Below, piece after piece: positions 52,598 to 61,366 of a DNA stretch of 64,000 bases. Each line of letters begins with the position of its first letter. Position 1 is the first letter of the stretch. The notes below the pieces were generated by a model. It was not told the origin of the DNA and made no database searches. It was given only the letters and a program-made list of their open reading frames with translations. Origin of the DNA: Halodesulfovibrio marinisediminis DSM 17456 (GTDB lineage Bacteria > Desulfobacterota > Desulfovibrionia > Desulfovibrionales > Desulfovibrionaceae). Where the stretch lies: contig NZ_FSRG01000006.1 in the NCBI RefSeq assembly GCF_900129975.1, positions 554,636-618,635 on the forward strand, given 5' to 3'. The translations under genes and the position numbers were made by a program.

Positions 52598-53761
52598 ATG
52601 CTCGGAATACGTGAACTCTACGCCTCACTCACCATTACAGCTTTGGTATCGACAGCCACAGTCTTTTGGCTCTACTTCAGCCGTTTTTCAACACGCGGGG
52701 TTCTTTGGTGGGTTATCTCCATGTCCTGCTATCTTCTTTGTCTTATATTAATGACACTCCGCGGTATTATCCCTCCCTTCTTTTCTGAGTTTATTGCTAA
52801 TATTGCCGCAACCGCAGGCTATGTCTGCTTCTGGTTCGCTATCCGCCTTTTTTTCAACCGCCCGTTAACCCGGAACATATGGGGATGCGGTTTATTCCTT
52901 ACTCTGCTCATTACAGTTGCTTCAGGAATTGCTCTATATGATTCAGAACTCGTCACGGGAAAAGTGCTCATCATAGGCATTAACTACTCGACAATTAACA
53001 TCTTCACTGCCTATGAATTACTACGTAACGCCCATCGTTCGAATGCTGCGAAGGTCCTTGCCGCAATCAACATCATAAATGCAGTTATTATCAACTTACG
53101 AGGTTTCCATATTGTCCAAACAGCAAGCTTCAATACCTACTTCACAACAGGCTGGACAACTTCCGCCTATGTTCTCTGGACAAACTTAAGCCTGCTCATC
53201 ACAACGCTCGGCCTCATGATGCTCATTGTAGAAGACCTGCATTCCAAGCTCGCACGTCAGGCAATGGAGGATCCGCTCACAGGACTATTTAACCGCAGGG
53301 CACTCACCTCTATCACCCCTGAAGAATTTTCTGAGTTAAAAAATAACAAGATGCCATTGGGACTACTCATGTTGGATATTGATCATTTCAAAGCAGTTAA
53401 TGATACGTATGGCCATACAACTGGCGACGCCTTACTCAAACAATTTGCCGATGAAGTTTCCAGTTGCCTACGCTCAACAGACACGCTTTACCGCATCGGC
53501 GGTGAGGAATTCCTCATAATCGCCCCAAACGCATCAATAACTAATCTTCAAGCACTTGGAGAACGAATCCGAAACCATATTGAACAAACGCCGCTAGTTA
53601 TAACTGAAGGAACTATCTATCATACAGTAAGTATCGGCTGTGCCATCTCCTATAAGAAAGACATGTGCTTGAACGCGATTCTTGAACGCGCTGATACGGC
53701 ATTATACTCTGCCAAAGCACTTGGGAGGAATAAGGTCATAATTCCCGAAGTAGCCGTTTAA
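52598..53761 (+). CDS. Membrane-bound diguanylate cyclase (GGDEF)
   Basis: Makes cyclic-di-GMP. The first 210 residues contain about six to seven membrane segments and no known sensor domain. The GGDEF domain follows (DPLTGLFNRRAL; LMLDIDHFKAVNDTYGH) with the active-site loop GGEEF near residue 305. The inhibitory I-site RSTD lies five residues before it, so product inhibition is expected. 387 residues. It is the counterpart of the HD-GYP protein at 20668, though the two are far apart. Confidence 0.9.
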   Translation: MLGIRELYASLTITALVSTATVFWLYFSRFSTRGVLWWVISMSCYLLCLILMTLRGIIPPFFSEFIANIAATAGYVCFWFAIRLFFNRPLTRNIWGCGLFLTLLITVASGIALYDSELVTGKVLIIGINYSTINIFTAYELLRNAHRSNAAKVLAAINIINAVIINLRGFHIVQTASFNTYFTTGWTTSAYVLWTNLSLLITTLGLMMLIVEDLHSKLARQAMEDPLTGLFNRRALTSITPEEFSELKNNKMPLGLLMLDIDHFKAVNDTYGHTTGDALLKQFADEVSSCLRSTDTLYRIGGEEFLIIAPNASITNLQALGERIRNHIEQTPLVITEGTIYHTVSIGCAISYKKDMCLNAILERADTALYSAKALGRNKVIIPEVAV

Positions 53762-53773
53762 TCGAATCAAAAA

Positions 53774-53805
53774 AAATGCCCCGATATACATCGGGGCATT
53801 TTTAT
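53774..53805. terminator. Bidirectional terminator
   Basis: AATGCCCCGAT / ATCGGGGCATT with A- and T-rich flanks, between convergent genes. Confidence 0.92.
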
Positions 53806-53823
53806 TATCTCTTATAACTGTCT

Positions 53824-54129
53824 TTATTGCTTCGTAGGCTCTTCATCAAGAAGCAATGCCAACGGAACAAATGGTCCGAGCGGAATCAAATCAAAATCAA
53901 TCAATCCAGCCTGTACTAACGGCATTTTATCAATAAGATTCCGTGCTTCTTCCATAGAAGGTGCTTCCAGCACCAACACAGTACCGGAACGATCCTGACG
54001 GAAATACATTTCGCGAACCACATCAGCAAGATACATCTTCACTGTATGGTTCACTTCTTTCATAAATGTTTCTTTAACCTTATCCGGAGTCGCATCCGGC
54101 ATCACTTTATCAATTGCAAGAATCTTCAT
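53824..54129 (-). CDS. Small dimeric alpha/beta-barrel-like protein (YCII-like)
   Basis: 101 residues, no signal or membrane segment. The pattern (MKILAIDKVMPDATPDKVK ... GTVLVLEAPSMEEARNLIDKMPLVQAGLIDFDLIPLGPF) fits the YCII or muconolactone-isomerase-like ferredoxin-fold barrel. I cannot name a substrate. GGAG lies before the ATG; the gene appears monocistronic. Confidence 0.65.
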   Translation of the reverse strand: MKILAIDKVMPDATPDKVKETFMKEVNHTVKMYLADVVREMYFRQDRSGTVLVLEAPSMEEARNLIDKMPLVQAGLIDFDLIPLGPFVPLALLLDEEPTKQ

Positions 54130-54332
54130 TTCCTTCTCCTTTCTAACACGCTGTAAGCAGTCCTTGCAGCAGGTACAATTCGGTACAGCATTCTGCCAAC
54201 ATATCTCTACCGTTCTGTAACGAGACTGCGCCTACGAAGCCTGACAAGATACACTATCTGTCAATAATTGCGCTGCTTCGAAAATAATCAGCTCTCAAGG
54301 AGTACGAAATTTTCTATCGCATCTCAATCAAT

Positions 54333-55454
54333 TTATGATGATACGTGACTTTCAGGTGATTCAGTTCGGGCAATAGGACAAAAGTACCCTTCATTTTTAT
54401 GCAATACGCTAAAACACTTGTTACAGCTTATACATTCTGCCCGTCTCAAATCTCCTGAAGACCAGCGTTTCAATAAATCTGGTTCCCGCAAAAGCGGTCT
54501 ACTCATAGATACAAAATCAATCAGCCCTTCTGAAAGCAATCCGTTCGCTACACTGAAACTACGGATACCACCCACAAGCATTATAGGGAGCTTAGTACGG
54601 TCTCTGACTACACGAGTTGCCTCCCGATACCAAGCCTCCTTTGAAGGAGTATCAAAACGCCCTATCCGCACTGACGACGTTGTCGGGCCATTGGTAAGAA
54701 GACCGCCGCTGATTTCAACAGCATCCAAACCAATCATCTCCAGCCCTTGAATAATGCTGGCGCTGTCCTCAAGCAAAAGCCCACCCTCGATATAATCTTC
54801 ACAGTTGATCTTCATCATAACAGGATACTTGTCCCCAACAACATATCGGATGGCTTCATACACACGCACCAGCGGACGGATACGATTTTCAAGGGAACCA
54901 CCATACATATCTGTACGCTTATTGATATGAGGAGACAGAAACTGGCTCAAACCATATCCATGCGCCGCATGAATCTGCACCCCGTCAAAGCCAGCCGCTA
55001 CAGCTCTAGCGGCAGCCTGCTGAAACGAGTAGACCATGAAATCGATATCGTTTTCTGTCATTTCCTGACAGCTTTCTCCATCCCTTCGAACAAACGGGCT
55101 AGGCCCAAGAGCAGGCATTCCGGTTATAGCCTGTGCAGCCTGCCCACCGGCATGAGCAAGTTGTGCAACAATGAGTCCGTCACGGTCATGAACTTTTTGT
55201 ACCATTGAACGCAGGCCCTTAATGTATTCATCTCCATAAATGGCCAACTGACGCTCACCGGCACGACCCTGTTCCGCTACAAAAATATGACCTGTAATGA
55301 TCATGCCAACACCACCATCAATCAGCTCAAGCATTACATTCTCAAGCGCAGGCGTTACAAAACCTTCAGTGGATGCAAGGCCTTCCCAGGTAGCAGAACG
55401 GACCAATCGATTCGGTACCGTCATCCCATTAATCGTCAACTTGTCGTACAGCAT
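54333..55454 (-). CDS. NADH:flavin oxidoreductase, Old Yellow Enzyme family
   Basis: FMN-dependent TIM-barrel reductase. Signatures: NRLVRSATWEG near 15, AQLAHAGGQ near 103, the HAAHGYGLSQFLSPHINKRTD active-site block near 164-184, and GSLENRIRPLVRVYEA. The C-terminal end has CISCNKCFSVLHKNEGYFC, like the cluster-containing members (2,4-dienoyl-CoA reductase type), but the second Rossmann domain is missing, so it would be a single-domain member. ATG at 55454 has GGGGGA upstream and is preferred to 55472. 373 residues. The substrate is unknown. Confidence 0.87.
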   Translation of the reverse strand: MLYDKLTINGMTVPNRLVRSATWEGLASTEGFVTPALENVMLELIDGGVGMIITGHIFVAEQGRAGERQLAIYGDEYIKGLRSMVQKVHDRDGLIVAQLAHAGGQAAQAITGMPALGPSPFVRRDGESCQEMTENDIDFMVYSFQQAAARAVAAGFDGVQIHAAHGYGLSQFLSPHINKRTDMYGGSLENRIRPLVRVYEAIRYVVGDKYPVMMKINCEDYIEGGLLLEDSASIIQGLEMIGLDAVEISGGLLTNGPTTSSVRIGRFDTPSKEAWYREATRVVRDRTKLPIMLVGGIRSFSVANGLLSEGLIDFVSMSRPLLREPDLLKRWSSGDLRRAECISCNKCFSVLHKNEGYFCPIARTESPESHVSS

Positions 55455-55549
55455 CGTTCCCCCAATTATCATTAAAATTGCGTACAGCAGGGTACCTCAC
55501 TCTATAGCCGATATATTCGTATCGAATCAACAACTCTAGTTCTTAATTA

Positions 55550-55589
55550 TAAAAAAAGCCACAAACACAGTTTCCTGCACTTGCGGCTA
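55550..55589 (-). terminator. Terminator after the rarD-like gene
   Basis: AGCC-a-CAA / TTG-c-GGCT stem with one internal mismatch and a seven-T run on the minus strand. Confidence 0.8.
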
Positions 55590-55621
55590 GCAAATATCAC
55601 TTCAAAGTCAGTGATGACGCA

Positions 55622-56563
55622 CTACACTTCTTCAGCATGTAAATATTTTCTTGAACGTTGTAACCAGCCTTCGCCGGAATACAACGCAAGGGCACTCCAT
55701 ATAAACATAAAGGTAAACAGATGCCCCATGGTGAAAGGTTCGTTAAAGAGAAATACTCCCTGTAGGAATGCCAAACTCGGCGCGATGTATTGGAGCAAAC
55801 CAAGAGTTGTGAGACGCAGCCTGCATGCTGCATAAGCAAACCACATAAGTGGCAAAGAAGTAATGATACCTGCACCCAAAAGGTACATATCTGTCAAACG
55901 GTCAACATGCAGGAACGAAGCGGTACCCTGCAATTCAAGGTTGCCAAGATAAAAGAGCACGAACGGAACAAGCAGTACTGTTTCGAACATCAAGCCCGCA
56001 AGAGATTCCACTGCGGCAAGCTTTCTCAACAATCCATACAGACCAAACGACACCGCCAGAACAAGGGAAACCCATGGAAGCTGTCCAACCATAATGAGCT
56101 GAGTTCCTACACCTGCAACAGCAAGAAATACCGCACAGAGTTGGATGGGCCTGATAGTGTCTTTGAAAACAATAACTCCAAGCAACATACTTACTAAAGG
56201 AGTTATGTAATATCCAAGACTTGTCTGCAGAACCATTCCGCTGTTAACAGCCCAAATATACAGTCCCCAGTTACCGCCAACAAGAAGACCGCTCATTGTA
56301 AGGAGCAACATTGTCTTTTTAGAAGAAAAAATTGCCTTGAACGTACCCCAGCTGGAACGCACGGAAAGCATAATCCCAACAAAAAATAATGACCATAAAA
56401 TCCTATGGCATAACACTTCAAATGCAGGTACGTGCGCAACCTGTTTCCAGTATACAGGTGCCATACCCCAAAAAACAAACGCGCAGATGGCCGCTATTGC
56501 CCCTGCCTTGCCTTGGTCATCATCGTACACAATGTTATCCTTTAACATGTACCGAAGGTACAT
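55622..56563 (-). CDS. RarD/EamA-family transporter
   Basis: Drug/metabolite transporter with ten predicted membrane segments. RarD-like features: AFVFWGMAPVYWKQVAHVPAFEVLCHRILWS and the C-terminal IAPSLAFLQGVFLFNEPFT. 313 residues. The start is uncertain: 56563 is the longest, but no good ribosome binding site precedes it. Later ATG 56548 or GTG near 56530 (AAGG upstream) would leave the first TM intact. The terminator of the upstream gene ends just before, so the leader must be very short or the promoter overlaps it. Confidence 0.85.
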   Translation of the reverse strand: MYLRYMLKDNIVYDDDQGKAGAIAAICAFVFWGMAPVYWKQVAHVPAFEVLCHRILWSLFFVGIMLSVRSSWGTFKAIFSSKKTMLLLTMSGLLVGGNWGLYIWAVNSGMVLQTSLGYYITPLVSMLLGVIVFKDTIRPIQLCAVFLAVAGVGTQLIMVGQLPWVSLVLAVSFGLYGLLRKLAAVESLAGLMFETVLLVPFVLFYLGNLELQGTASFLHVDRLTDMYLLGAGIITSLPLMWFAYAACRLRLTTLGLLQYIAPSLAFLQGVFLFNEPFTMGHLFTFMFIWSALALYSGEGWLQRSRKYLHAEEV

Positions 56564-56567
56564 TCAT

Positions 56568-56594
56568 AAAAAAAGCGGGAGCATAGGCTCCCGC
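56568..56594 (-). terminator. Terminator between the 57165 gene and the rarD-like gene
   Basis: GCGGGAG / CTCCCGC stem with a seven-T run on the minus strand. Confidence 0.9.
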
Positions 56595-56613
56595 AACATC
56601 TTGCGTTATAGTC

Positions 56614-57165
56614 CTATCCAAAAGACTTTTCAAAGAGCTCTTTGATTGCTCTTTTACCATTTTCTTCGAGGAAACGAGTACCAGTTGCTGTGAAATGACG
56701 ATGAGAGATTGTTGGTGTTTCCACCTCTACCCACTCAGTTTTTTCCCAGCGGAACCAAGCATTCTTCGCTTGCCCGAATACATACAGAGGCTTGTTACAA
56801 ATTTTTGCAAACTCAGCACCCCAACCAGTGCCGCCTTTCACTGTATTGTCATCCTGAATAACACCCACAACATAAACTTCATGTCCGCTGGAAACCTGCC
56901 AGCAGATAGACTGAAGCACTTTGCGGAACAACGGCGCTACTGAATAAGAACGACTCATCAAGCGGGACACGTAGGTAAGACTTACGTCCTTAAGGGCCAG
57001 CTCATCAGCGGTCAACACACGCAAGCCTCTGCTGCGTTCAATTTTGTGCCCGTCAAAGCTGTAGTTAACTTCTTGAAGCCCGTACTTTTCTGCAAGTTCA
57101 CCAAAGTATGCTTCCGTGCCTCGTGCACCACCACTGTACAGAATATATTCTGAAGGATTCGCCAT
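56614..57165 (-). CDS. Rossmann-like protein of unknown function
   Basis: 183 residues. It begins with a nucleotide-binding-like loop (ILYSGGARGTEAYFGELAEKYG) and has a second glycine-rich strand (GGTGWGAEFAKICNKPLYVFG) near 115-135. This pattern resembles the SLOG/LOG superfamily, members of which bind nucleotides or make cytokinins, but the assignment is tentative. The start 57165 (GAGAGG upstream) is preferred to the longer frame at 57219. The protein is soluble by sequence. Confidence 0.7.
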   Translation of the reverse strand: MANPSEYILYSGGARGTEAYFGELAEKYGLQEVNYSFDGHKIERSRGLRVLTADELALKDVSLTYVSRLMSRSYSVAPLFRKVLQSICWQVSSGHEVYVVGVIQDDNTVKGGTGWGAEFAKICNKPLYVFGQAKNAWFRWEKTEWVEVETPTISHRHFTATGTRFLEENGKRAIKELFEKSFG

Positions 57166-57327
57166 TGTGAGACCTCTCTGGGTTGGATTAAAGAAACTAC
57201 GCATCCCACGCAAAATCACTTACGGGACACGCTATGCAAAAACAGGTGCTTCGTAATTAGATTACTATCTAAGAGCGTTGGCTTTTACAAGCAATTTTGC
57301 AGATTGACACATCTGAACCATCGTGCA

Positions 57328-58443
57328 CTACAGTATTTCAGAAACTGAAAGCTGCTTCCGCAGGTATCGGCTAAACCAGTGCAAATCACCTGCCGTTAAC
57401 GGTGCAAGCGGAGAGGATACATTCAGTGTAGTAAAAAGCGCACCAGATGACTGAACAATCTCAACGTGTCCCTTCCCCGGTCGTGGGACTGCTATACATA
57501 TCGCTTCAATATCTCGTCGTTCAAGCATAACAGAAGCAAATTCCTTCCCGAAAAACGAAGAACCGTAACATACGGTTTCTCCATCCCAGACAATAAACCC
57601 TTTGCCTGTTAATGCGCAAATAAGCCGCCAAAGAATCCTGTATGCGAAAAAACCACAGACAAAAAGCAATATGCCCCCAGCAATAACATTGCCTTCTCCC
57701 TTTACGACTTTCCAGACGCCGAATCCACCACCGTAAAGCATCCCTAACACAGCAAAAACCATCAGGACGATATACAAATTCCCTGGAGAAAATGTCCATG
57801 AAAATCCTTTTCGCCCACCAACTGAAAACGCCTGCAGTGCCGAATCATCCGGCAAACATTCTTCAACATCTGTCATGATAGGTTCATATTCCGTCCGTGC
57901 GGTACGGGAAAAGCCAATCCCGGCATGATCTTCAATGGCAAAACCGGTCACTTCAGCAATTCTCAACGCGATAGCAGCAAGGTCTGGCCCAAGAACAGAC
58001 CTATCCAATGTTTCGTAGCCTGAGGTTCGTAACACCAAATCCAAATGATATGGATAACGCCCTTTACTATTCTCGCCCGGTTCAAAACCCGGCTCCACAA
58101 GTTCACCATTTGTATTTCGTCGTGTCAGCCTTAATGCTGCAACCAAACCAAACGGAATGGCATACACATCATTCTTTCGTCTTCCGACAAAATATATACA
58201 ATTATCAGCTACACTTACTTCTATTGTCCGCTGCTGACGTCGCAAAATCATACCAATGGTCATGCATACTAAACTCACATAAAAAACTGCAAAGCGGGTC
58301 AGCGTGATGCCATTCATCAAGATCCCAATAAAGCCGAGACAAAGTGCACACCCGACCAACGCACCAACGGCAGTCTGCTGTTCCACCGAGGGTACCAGCC
58401 GCAAAGTGGACGAAGATTTTCTTTCTACAGTAGTTAGACTCAT
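57328..58443 (-). CDS. Unknown membrane protein with four TM segments
   Basis: 371 residues. Two membrane segments near 25-66 are followed by a soluble block (EVSVADNCIYFVGRRKNDVYAIPFGLVAALRL), two more segments near 215-265, and a C-terminal soluble block with WDGETVCYGSSFFGKEFASV. The repeated layout (two TM then a beta-rich domain) suggests an internal duplication. I do not recognise a family. The upstream 160 or so bases form several hairpins that could be its leader. Confidence 0.65.
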   Translation of the reverse strand: MSLTTVERKSSSTLRLVPSVEQQTAVGALVGCALCLGFIGILMNGITLTRFAVFYVSLVCMTIGMILRRQQRTIEVSVADNCIYFVGRRKNDVYAIPFGLVAALRLTRRNTNGELVEPGFEPGENSKGRYPYHLDLVLRTSGYETLDRSVLGPDLAAIALRIAEVTGFAIEDHAGIGFSRTARTEYEPIMTDVEECLPDDSALQAFSVGGRKGFSWTFSPGNLYIVLMVFAVLGMLYGGGFGVWKVVKGEGNVIAGGILLFVCGFFAYRILWRLICALTGKGFIVWDGETVCYGSSFFGKEFASVMLERRDIEAICIAVPRPGKGHVEIVQSSGALFTTLNVSSPLAPLTAGDLHWFSRYLRKQLSVSEIL

Positions 58444-58521
58444 ACTACACTAATAACCTGCTGCAATACATACAGCAATTACATTGTTCCATACTTTCTA
58501 GTCGTCCACCATATACAGCAA

Positions 58522-58674
58522 GGGCGGCTCTGTTTACACAGAACCGCCCAATGTATGTGGTCATACCGCACACGTTGCCCTCAACTGCGCCGGATTCCTT
58601 CCGGCCTATTCAGCCCCCTGATATGCTGGTATTCGTCTCATCACGAATCCAAAGTATGGAGAGTTCAGGGGGCT
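58522..58674 (-). ncRNA. Candidate structured RNA or leader, five hairpins
   Basis: Five helices in 153 bases: 58522-58549 (GGGCGGCTCTG / CAGAACCGCCC), 58556-58572, 58574-58585 (GTTG/CAAC), 58589-58605 (GCCGGA/TCCGGC), and a two-tier stem, 58612-58621 with 58665-58674 (AGCCCCCTGA / TCAGGGGGCT) around ATTCGT/ACGAAT at 58631-58648. The single odd pair in the first helix is a T-G wobble on the minus strand but C-A on the plus, favouring the minus strand. There it would be a leader or free RNA ahead of the 57328-58443 gene. Confidence 0.5.
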
Positions 58675-59034
58675 TTTCCCCTCTAAAATCAAAACTATCT
58701 TAAATAGCACAACCATATTTTGAAACATGCATACGAAACATACTGCAATAAACTATTTCAACACTATTTATGAAATATGGCGCACATTATCTTCTAAAAA
58801 ATATCTCTATTAATTTTTTAAATAAGAACTTTCTTTTTCAACGTTTTTCTATATTCAACTGCAAAAAAGAAAAAAGAAAGTTTGTTTTCCTTATTATCGT
58901 TTAAATAAGGCAGTAAATAAGACATATATCTATTTTTTACACTTTAGAATAACAAGAACCACAGCACTACACATATTAAATAGTGCTTATACAACATGTA
59001 ATCAGAATCTATTGCATAGCTTTAATGCCTATCA
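58675..59034. other. AT-rich gene-free stretch
   Basis: 360 bases, very AT-rich, with many A/T runs; no gene or clear repeat was seen. Confidence 0.5.
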
Positions 59035-59092
59035 CATAAAAAAACGCTTTTACAAAGCAGATATACAATCTCATACTTCATAAAAGCGTTTT
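59035..59092 (-). terminator. Terminator after the 59116 gene
   Basis: AAAACGCTTTTA (59041-59052) pairs with TAAAAGCGTTTT (59081-59092), 12 bp, loop 28, T-run on the minus strand. Confidence 0.8.
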
Positions 59093-59115
59093 GAAAGCAA
59101 AATAAGAAATAATGG

Positions 59116-59973
59116 TTAACGGCTGGAATATATCTCCCGATATACATTACGTAATTCTTTTGCCCATGCAGACAAATCAAAGCCCTTAGGCCCCCCCATA
59201 AAGACAGGAGCACGCCCGTATTGATTTAACTGAGCAGCATACGCCGGAATCAGCCATCGTCCTGCCCTACTGGATGCAGCAATATACACCTGAGCCAACC
59301 TTCGATATTGATCACGAGTATATGCAGGCTGGGGTATCAACGAATCATGCGTTTTTATCGCATCAACCGCATTGGAGCGAACAGGCTGAATAAGTCCCAC
59401 ATGCAGGAAGCGCCCCTTTGCCTTAGCACCAGTATCACGAGCTTCAAAATATGTAGACCGCAACGGCTGAAAGAAATCAATCAAAGTTGTAGAATTTCCA
59501 TCCCGCCCAATTAACACATGCCAGCGTCGCCCAAACTGACGTAAATCATTAATGTGTGGGGAAATATTTATATCAGGAGTAAATGTCCGTGTCCCAAAAT
59601 TTGGTCCATCAGAATCATGTATTGCAAAAAAAAAGGCATTTTCTCCGCGTGCACGGGACACCCTCACATTCAGAGCCCCCCCAAGTTCTTCATCACGTAA
59701 GCCATGCTCTACAAAATAGGCTTCTACAGCCTCACGTGAAAAATCAAACTCACGCCCAACCAATTCATCCAGTGTTGAAGGCAGCCCTTCTTCAAGACCT
59801 CCCACAACACCGTTTGTACGTACTGTAGGAGTCAAACACAACGTCTGCTGAACAGCATCACCGCTAAACTGCATTCTCCCAGCATCCCAATAACAGTTGG
59901 TAACTGCCAACACTACCGAAGGGATAAGCAACAGCCATGCGCTTATCCAAATACTCATCGTACTGATCCTCAT
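59116..59973 (-). CDS. Exported protein of unknown function
   Basis: 285 residues with a signal peptide (IWISAWLLLIPSVVLAVTN), so periplasmic. The core has FFAIHDSDGP, RWHVLIGRDGNSTTLIDF and RGRFLHVGLIQP-like strands. The IHDS and WHVLIGRDG elements recall Amidase_2 (peptidoglycan-binding zinc amidase) folds, but the full zinc triad is not clear, so this is only a guess. The start is 59973; ATG 59958, with GAGGA upstream, is an alternative that keeps the signal peptide. Confidence 0.65.
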   Translation of the reverse strand: MRISTMSIWISAWLLLIPSVVLAVTNCYWDAGRMQFSGDAVQQTLCLTPTVRTNGVVGGLEEGLPSTLDELVGREFDFSREAVEAYFVEHGLRDEELGGALNVRVSRARGENAFFFAIHDSDGPNFGTRTFTPDINISPHINDLRQFGRRWHVLIGRDGNSTTLIDFFQPLRSTYFEARDTGAKAKGRFLHVGLIQPVRSNAVDAIKTHDSLIPQPAYTRDQYRRLAQVYIAASSRAGRWLIPAYAAQLNQYGRAPVFMGGPKGFDLSAWAKELRNVYREIYSSR

Positions 59974-60182
59974 GCCTCAATGTTCCTCTTCATAATCTAA
60001 CAGAGGGAACATACCCCCAATACATACAACAGCTGCTATTCAGTCACAGTAAACCAAACTGCTTTTCCCATGTTCTTTGCATAACAAATTAACTAAATCA
60101 ATTAAACTGGTTAGACTACTTCATCAGAAACAGCTTACTGAATGACATTTTCCATGCTACAACCATCTCCGCAGGAGAAGAC

Positions 60183-61073
60183 ATGGATAGATATATTGAA
60201 TACTTACAAATAATTGCCGCTGCAACCCTGTGGGGACTGCTTGGACCTATTTCAAAATATGGCTTGCAGGAAGGCGTAACACCTCACGAGCTAGCTTTCT
60301 GGCGCGCATCGCTCGGTGCTGTGTTTTTCATCCTGCATTCTGCAAAGCATAAAACCCTTGCAGTTAAACCAGCTGATATTCCAATATTTCTTCTATTCGG
60401 AGTTCTTGGGATTTCTTTATTCTTTGGTTCATACCAGATCGCCATTAAACATGCAGGCGCCGCGGTATCGGCGATTCTCCTTTACACCGCACCAATATGG
60501 GTTGCTATCTTTGCCCGTATTCTTTTCAAAGAAGAATTATCCCCTACAAAGCTTATCGCTCTTGGTATTGCACTCACAGGCACAGGCCTTGTCTGCTTCA
60601 GCGGACAGAGCGAAGATGTCTCGCTGCCACTTACTGGCATTTTCTTCGGCCTGCTTTCCGGCTTCACTTACTCACTGCACTACATTTTCGGCAAAACATT
60701 TCTTAAAAACTATCAACCGGCAACACTCTATGCATGGTGCCTGCCTGCCGGTGCTCTCTGTCTACTCCCGTGGGTTACCTTTACAGCCTATTCCCCAATC
60801 AAACTTGCTGTTGTTATCGCGCTTGCTTTTCTTTGCACCTATCTTGCCTACTACGCTTACTGCGCCAGTCTTCGACGCCTTGAAGCAACTCAAGCCGCCA
60901 TTATTGCCAACATAGAACCTGTCATTGCCGCTGGTCTTGCAGTCTTATGGTGGAATGAAAAACTTACCGCATCTGCCTACATCGGCGGAGCACTCGTTAT
61001 CAGCGCTGTCATAATTATTGCCCGTACTCCTTCAAAGAAAAAAAAGGCCGTGCCAATCAACACGGGCAATTAA
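60183..61073 (+). CDS. EamA-family DMT transporter
   Basis: 296 residues, ten predicted membrane segments made of two five-TM EamA repeats (AATLWGLLGPISKYGL and LSGFTYSLHYIFGKTFL are matching starts). GGAG lies before the ATG. It probably exports a metabolite or amino acid; specificity cannot be told. It ends with a Lys-rich tail on the cytoplasmic side. The gene stands alone. Confidence 0.88.
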   Translation: MDRYIEYLQIIAAATLWGLLGPISKYGLQEGVTPHELAFWRASLGAVFFILHSAKHKTLAVKPADIPIFLLFGVLGISLFFGSYQIAIKHAGAAVSAILLYTAPIWVAIFARILFKEELSPTKLIALGIALTGTGLVCFSGQSEDVSLPLTGIFFGLLSGFTYSLHYIFGKTFLKNYQPATLYAWCLPAGALCLLPWVTFTAYSPIKLAVVIALAFLCTYLAYYAYCASLRRLEATQAAIIANIEPVIAAGLAVLWWNEKLTASAYIGGALVISAVIIIARTPSKKKKAVPINTGN

Positions 61074-61366
61074 TTTCTCATATCTGGCACTCTACAAAGA
61101 ACCTGATTCTTTCCCTTTCGAGATGGGCAGCACTCTTTCCCAATAAAAAAGCTTTACTGTCATTTCAACAAGTTGAACCACACACCACCAGTCTTTTATC
61201 GAAAGAATAAGACTTCACAACGCCTACCCTTAATGCTACCAAGGCTGAATACACCATCCTCCCATGGTGTTTGGACGCTTGTCATACGATCATTGTACTC
61301 TCACATCATCTTAATTGGGTGAATGTTTTCGGGGTTAACCAAGAAATGATTCCCAAGGGGGGCATC

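Noticed and set aside
58522-58690. SRP RNA, tmRNA or cobalamin riboswitch
   Set aside because: CCGGAAGGAA and GGGGGCTGA stretches look alike locally, but the defining motifs (SRP helix 8 asymmetric loop, tmRNA acceptor end, B12 box) are missing.
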